Made by a program: the position numbers and the translations under genes. A DNA stretch of 7,936 bases from Nostoc sp. CHAB 5715 (lineage in GTDB: Bacteria > Cyanobacteriota > Cyanobacteriia > Cyanobacteriales > Nostocaceae): assembly GCF_020829685.1 (NCBI RefSeq), contig NZ_JAIVFR010000271.1, forward strand, positions 1 to 7,936, in the 5' to 3' direction. Every line of letters begins with the position of its first letter. Positions within the stretch are counted from its first letter, which is position 1. The notes beneath the pieces are model-generated. The model did no database searches and was not told where the DNA came from. It saw only the letters and a list, made by a program, of their open reading frames with translations. Below are positions 4,654 through 7,936 of the stretch, one piece after another.

Positions 4654-6087
4654 ATGAATCAAGAGTTTGGTTTGTTAATTGACGGCAACTGGTGTAATGG
4701 CAGTGATAATCGCTTTGGAGAATTAATCGATCCAGCTAACGAACAGGTAATAGGATGGGTAGCTTATGCAAGTCAAACCGATCTTGATCTCGCCCTCGCT
4801 GCTGCCAAAAAAAGCTTTCTAACTTGGCGTGATACACCAGTTAGTACTCGTGTGAAGATACTAGAGCGAGCAGCAACATTACTCTATGAACGTGTTGATA
4901 CTGCGGCACTCTTGCTTACTTGCGAACAAGGCAAGCCACTAAGGGAATCTCGCCAAGAATTGATCCGAGCAGCCGAAACTATTGCTTGGAATGCTAAAGA
5001 AGCAGAACGAATTTTAGAGTACCGTAGTTTTCCTGAGAGCGACTATCGCAGGTTTATCGTACCTGAACCAATTGGTGTTGTCGCTGCCTTTACACCGTGG
5101 AACTATCCTGCGGTTGTTTCTGCCCGAAAAATAGCACCAGCACTTGCTGCTGGCTGTACAATAATTCTCAAAGCTGCGGAAGAAACACCAAGTTCGGCTG
5201 TGGCGATCGCAACGGCATTAATTGATGCCGGATTGCCACCTGGCGTAATCAATTTAGTTTTTGGCGATCCACCAGCGATTTCTAAACACCTTCTCGCTTC
5301 GCCAATTATTAAGAAGCTTTCTTTCACTGGTTCGACAGCAGTCGGTAAACAACTGGCAAAGCTAGCCACAGATAATCTAGTACGCTGCACTCTAGAACTT
5401 GGCGGTCATGCCCCAGCGATCGTTTTTGCAGATGCAGATGTTGATGCTGCTGCCGAAGCGATCGCACTTTACAAGTTTAAAGGCTCCGGTCAAAGTTGCA
5501 ATGCACCTAGCCGAATTTATGTGGATGAAACCCTTTATGAACCATTCCTCAAACGGTTCACAGAACTTGTACAAAATATTCGCGTCGGTGATGGCATGGA
5601 GGAGAACACTGACATGGGACCAATGGCAAACCCCCGTCGCATAGCAGCAATGGAACGCTTAGTTGCTGATGCAGTAGCTAAAGGCGGGTGTGTAGTGACT
5701 GGAGGAAAAAGGCTGCCAAGACCAGGATATTTCTTTTTGCCTACAGTACTTACTGAAGTTCCAGAGGATGCAGCCATTATGAATGAAGAACCATTCGGGC
5801 CGGTCATTACCGTTGCGCCTTTTGCTGACTTTGACGAAGCAATTCATCGAGCAAATAGTAATCCTTATGGACTTGCAGCTTACGTGTTTAGCAGTTCGCC
5901 TGTAGTAGCAGAAGCCGCCGCTAGGGCTTTAGAGGTAGGTAGTGTTGGTATTAATCAACTAAGTGGAGTGCCTCCTAATGCGCCAGTGGGAGGTATTAAG
6001 GACAGTGGGTATGGATATGAAGGTGGAACTGAAGGACTCGAAGCTTTTCTTAACCTCAAGTTGCTCAGTCAAAAGGTCTTATCTTAA
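4654..6087 (+). CDS. NAD(P)-dependent aldehyde dehydrogenase (succinate-semialdehyde dehydrogenase-like)
   Basis: This 477-residue member of the aldehyde dehydrogenase superfamily oxidises an aldehyde to an acid. It is complete: FTPWNYP with catalytic N150, KAAEE with K173 for cofactor binding, the FTGSTAVG nucleotide loop (224-231), ELGG with general base E248, GQSC with nucleophile C282, and EEPFGPV and NPYGLAAYVF near the C-terminal domain. The overall pattern is closest to the succinate-semialdehyde dehydrogenase group, but the substrate cannot be read from this. ATG 4654 gives the usual N-terminus (a short GNW-type segment before the DPANE strand); an in-frame ATG at 4570 would add 28 residues encoded over the end of copy B and is unlikely. 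It lies 34 bases after copy B and 50 before the acetyltransferase, so it is probably in one operon with them. No clear ribosome binding site precedes it, because a heptamer repeat sits there. Confidence 0.93.
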   Translation: MNQEFGLLIDGNWCNGSDNRFGELIDPANEQVIGWVAYASQTDLDLALAAAKKSFLTWRDTPVSTRVKILERAATLLYERVDTAALLLTCEQGKPLRESRQELIRAAETIAWNAKEAERILEYRSFPESDYRRFIVPEPIGVVAAFTPWNYPAVVSARKIAPALAAGCTIILKAAEETPSSAVAIATALIDAGLPPGVINLVFGDPPAISKHLLASPIIKKLSFTGSTAVGKQLAKLATDNLVRCTLELGGHAPAIVFADADVDAAAEAIALYKFKGSGQSCNAPSRIYVDETLYEPFLKRFTELVQNIRVGDGMEENTDMGPMANPRRIAAMERLVADAVAKGGCVVTGGKRLPRPGYFFLPTVLTEVPEDAAIMNEEPFGPVITVAPFADFDEAIHRANSNPYGLAAYVFSSSPVVAEAAARALEVGSVGINQLSGVPPNAPVGGIKDSGYGYEGGTEGLEAFLNLKLLSQKVLS

Positions 6088-6137
6088 CCTTAATAAACTT
6101 GTTTACCCAACAATAATGAAGAGGAGCGTAGCTATCT

Positions 6138-6626
6138 ATGTCAGCAAAAACAACTTTTAATTCACAAATTCGTTTAGCCACTCATAATGATGTTCCTAGC
6201 ATAATCAATATTATGCACGAGGTTTACATTGAGCATGGTCTGATATTTGAAGTTTCTCAAGAAATACCAGATATTTTAGATTTTGATAAAACCTACAATC
6301 AAAAATCTGCTGCTTTCTTTGTTTTATTAGTCAAAGATGAAATTATTGGGACTGTAGGTGTCAAAATAATCAAATCTTCAGAAGCAGAAATTGTCAGGCT
6401 TTATCTTAAACGTGATTTTCGAGGTCTTGGTTTAGGCTACCAATTACTTGAAACTGCGGTTGATTGGGCACAAGAACAAGGGAAAAATCATATAGAGCTA
6501 TGGTCTTTTACTCAATTTACCCAAGGTCATAGTCTTTATAAAAAGTTTGGTTTTACTCAACTTGATACACGCCAAATGAATGATGTTAATAAAACTCAAA
6601 TGTATGGTTTTGCATTTTCAAGTTAA
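6138..6626 (+). CDS. GNAT family N-acetyltransferase
   Basis: This 162-residue single-domain acetyltransferase would transfer an acyl group from acyl-CoA to an amine. The N-terminal IRLATHNDVPSI pattern is the usual first strand and helix. EIVRLYLKRDFRG (84-96) is the central strand with the pyrophosphate-binding motif R95-G-L-G-L-G100, followed by the long helix and ELWSF. LYKKFGF (133-139) is the typical C-terminal motif. GAGGAG at 6121-6126, eleven bases before ATG 6138, is the likely ribosome binding site. The acceptor is unknown; with neighbouring oxidoreductases and a methyltransferase it could tailor a small product, or it could protect against one. Its base composition is clearly more AT-rich than the aldehyde dehydrogenase before it. 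Confidence 0.88.
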   Translation: MSAKTTFNSQIRLATHNDVPSIINIMHEVYIEHGLIFEVSQEIPDILDFDKTYNQKSAAFFVLLVKDEIIGTVGVKIIKSSEAEIVRLYLKRDFRGLGLGYQLLETAVDWAQEQGKNHIELWSFTQFTQGHSLYKKFGFTQLDTRQMNDVNKTQMYGFAFSS

Positions 6627-6675
6627 AGTAATTCATATTAGAAATGCATAAGTTTTTATCTGACGCAGAGGCGAA

Positions 6676-6689
6676 AATCAGGGCTGATT
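6676..6689. promoter_or_regulatory. Inverted repeat before the methyltransferase
   Basis: AATCAG-GG-CTGATT is a perfect 6-bp inverted repeat around two bases, 34 bases upstream of the methyltransferase start. The spacer is too short for an RNA hairpin with full pairing, so a protein-binding site is the more likely role if it has one. Chance is possible. Confidence 0.2.
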
Positions 6690-6723
6690 AAAGATATTAA
6701 TGACATAATAAGAAGACAATGCC

Positions 6724-7518
6724 ATGAAAAGTAATTATGTTATTTCTGGAGGTCAAAAGGGTAAAGACCGCCTAAAAATCCTAGCAGAAGTTGTGCAAGA
6801 AACTACACTCAATCTTTTGAAAAACGTTGGAATCAGTGAAGGAATGAACTGTCTTGACGTAGGATGTGGAGGTGGTGATGTAACTATAGAGATAGCAAAA
6901 TTAATCGGTGCAAAAGGTAAAGTCATCGGCATCGATATGGATAGTAGTATTATCCAGTTAGTTCAAGAAGAATTTAAACAGCAATTTCCGAATATTGAAT
7001 TTAGAGCATTAAATGCTTTTGATATTGATGAGCGATCGCAATACGATTTGACTTATTCCCGTTTTTTACTAGCACATTTAACGAATCCCGGAATAGTAAC
7101 TACAAAAATGTATCATGCTTTAAAACCTGGAGGAGTTGCTATAGTTGAAGAAACAGATTTTTCTGGATATTACTGTTATCCAGAATCCCAAGCTTTTACG
7201 AGATATCTTGAACTACACCGCCAAGTGATTGACCGCAGGGGTGGAAATGTCGATTTAGGAGCTAAGGTTCCTAAAATTCTTAGAGATTCAGGGTTTAAAA
7301 ATATTCAAGTTAATTTAGTACAACCAATATTTACAAAACTCTCAGAAAAAATAATTCCTCAACTAACATTACTCAATATTAAAGAAGCAATTGTTTCAGA
7401 GAAGCTTGCCTCACAAAAGGAGGTAGATTGTCTTTTGGCAGAGCTAAGTCAATTTATCGAAAATCAACAAAGTATTATAGTCTTTGCTAGATTATTCCAG
7501 GTTTGGGGGTACAAGTAA
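6724..7518 (+). CDS. Class I SAM-dependent methyltransferase
   Basis: This 264-residue soluble protein has a class I methyltransferase domain. LDVGCGGGD (44-52) is the glycine-rich SAM-binding motif I. D71 in VIGIDMD binds the ribose. LNAFDID (96-102) is the adenine-side region. ALKPGG (132-137) with the following VAIVEE is the usual late strand. An N-terminal helix with YVISGGQKGKDRLKIL is typical of the group that methylates small molecules. The C-terminal hundred residues are helical and probably form the substrate lid, ending in IVFARLFQVWGYK. The 97-base gap before it carries no terminator, so co-transcription with the acetyltransferase is possible. The start ATG 6724 has a weak AAGAAGA nearby. 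One HIP1 site (7032) is inside. The methyl acceptor is unknown. Confidence 0.9.
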   Translation: MKSNYVISGGQKGKDRLKILAEVVQETTLNLLKNVGISEGMNCLDVGCGGGDVTIEIAKLIGAKGKVIGIDMDSSIIQLVQEEFKQQFPNIEFRALNAFDIDERSQYDLTYSRFLLAHLTNPGIVTTKMYHALKPGGVAIVEETDFSGYYCYPESQAFTRYLELHRQVIDRRGGNVDLGAKVPKILRDSGFKNIQVNLVQPIFTKLSEKIIPQLTLLNIKEAIVSEKLASQKEVDCLLAELSQFIENQQSIIVFARLFQVWGYK

Positions 7519-7547
7519 AATCAAAATATTTTTAGTTTTATTTAAAT

Positions 7548-7936
7548 ATGAACAAGGGAAGTTTTTATACTGGAACTAGTGAACTGACTGTTGCTATGCT
7601 TGTGTCGGGAACAGTTGGTGTGTTTTTTAAGGAGTCACATCAAGCAGTTTTTAATGTTGTATTTTACCGCTGTATATTCGGAGCAATTTTCTTAAGTTTA
7701 TTCTGCTATTTTAAAGGATATTTTCAGCAACCAAATTTAACTTTACGAGTACTAACGCTGACTCTACTTAGTGGTGTATCGCTGATTTTAAATTGGGCAT
7801 TAATTTTCAAATCTTTCTCACTAATCTCAATTGCATCTGGGTTGTCATCACAATACTGTTCTAGAGAGTTTTTTGGCTTGCTTTGGCGCTTGTGGGAAGC
7901 TTCGGCTTGCAATTCTTCTACTGCATCCCAAGCAGC
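7548..7936 (+). CDS. EamA/DMT-type transporter, truncated and fused to foreign sequence
   Basis: An open frame from ATG 7548 runs off the right edge. Its first 96 residues look like the start of a drug/metabolite transporter of the EamA family, which normally has ten helices and about 300 residues. The visible helices are approximately residues 12-27 (LTVAMLVSGTVGVFF), 36-54 (with the typical FYRCIFGAIFL) and 68-86, followed by IFKSFSLISIA. Such proteins export small molecules or amino acids through the inner membrane. After residue 96 (about 7835) the frame merely reads the antisense of a CP12 gene and the family pattern ends. It follows the methyltransferase by 29 bases, without a clear ribosome binding site. 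As given, it cannot make a complete transporter; whether that is biological or an assembly fault is open. Confidence 0.65.
   Translation, partial: MNKGSFYTGTSELTVAMLVSGTVGVFFKESHQAVFNVVFYRCIFGAIFLSLFCYFKGYFQQPNLTLRVLTLTLLSGVSLILNWALIFKSFSLISIASGLSSQYCSREFFGLLWRLWEASACNSSTASQA
7826..7936 (-). pseudogene. cp12: CP12 fragment, broken before its last cysteine
   Basis: Read on the - strand, 7936 down to 7826 encodes 37 residues that match the core and C-terminal part of CP12, the small redox protein that ties up GAPDH and phosphoribulokinase in the dark. The AWDAVEELQAEASH motif is characteristic, followed by KPKNSLEQYCDDNPDAIE. In CP12 the Cys of QYCDDNP pairs with another Cys nine positions on; here that position is Ile, and the sequence after it (stop at 7724-7726) is antisense of the transporter and unlike CP12. 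The gene is therefore cut exactly before its last conserved Cys and acidic tail. The upstream part continues beyond the window. Identity is confident; whether this copy is functional is doubtful. Confidence 0.8.

Noticed and set aside
5103..5847. Several - strand open frames inside the aldehyde dehydrogenase
   Set aside because: They lie wholly within a complete, well-conserved gene and show no motif of their own.
7724..7825. Continuation of the CP12 frame to its stop as a real C-terminus
   Set aside because: These residues are antisense of the transporter coding sequence and have none of the Cys or acidic tail expected of CP12.

Overview
The window looks like chromosomal DNA from a cyanobacterium, probably a filamentous Nostoc-like species. 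The direct evidence is seven complete HIP1 octamers (GCGATCGC, at 585, 1910, 3725, 4267, 5203, 5458 and 7032, all inside genes), short heptanucleotide tandem repeats of the kind common in Nostocales (around 1246 and 4635), and a fragment of the Calvin-cycle regulator CP12 at the right edge. All other genes lie on the + strand. I see no rRNA, tRNA, CRISPR array or transposase.

Layout. Bases 2-148 are the C-terminal end of an unrecognised protein. A first M29-aminopeptidase-like/NicX-like metalloprotein (176-1234) follows after 27 bases. Then come an inverted-repeat element (1245-1314), a short-chain dehydrogenase (1361-2116), a GFA/CENP-V-type zinc protein (2159-2614) and a possible 16-codon ORF with a good ribosome binding site (2641-2691). 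Bases 2692-3566 hold no ordinary gene. They contain AT-rich DNA, several hairpins, a likely promoter, a 12-bp palindrome and a second 16-codon ORF with a good ribosome binding site (3164-3214). A second paralogue of the metalloprotein (3567-4619) follows, then an aldehyde dehydrogenase (4654-6087), a GNAT acetyltransferase (6138-6626), a class I SAM methyltransferase (6724-7518) and the first third of an EamA/DMT-type exporter (7548 onward). Near 7826-7838 the exporter sequence stops abruptly and is replaced by antisense CP12 coding sequence.

How it may work together. The set (two metal-dependent hydrolase/dioxygenase-fold proteins, SDR, aldehyde dehydrogenase, GFA-like protein, acetyltransferase, methyltransferase, exporter) resembles a small-molecule or peptide-tailoring cluster that I do not recognise. 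Two readings fit. One is a tiny-peptide natural product pathway, with the 16-residue ORFs as precursors and the M29-like proteins as peptidases or peptide binders. The other is a ring-opening or oxidative pathway in which the NicX-like fold cleaves a ring and the SDR and aldehyde dehydrogenase oxidise the products. The sequence does not decide between them. The two metalloprotein paralogues differ at one key point: the first keeps a C-terminal HxD metal-binding motif and the second has lost it.
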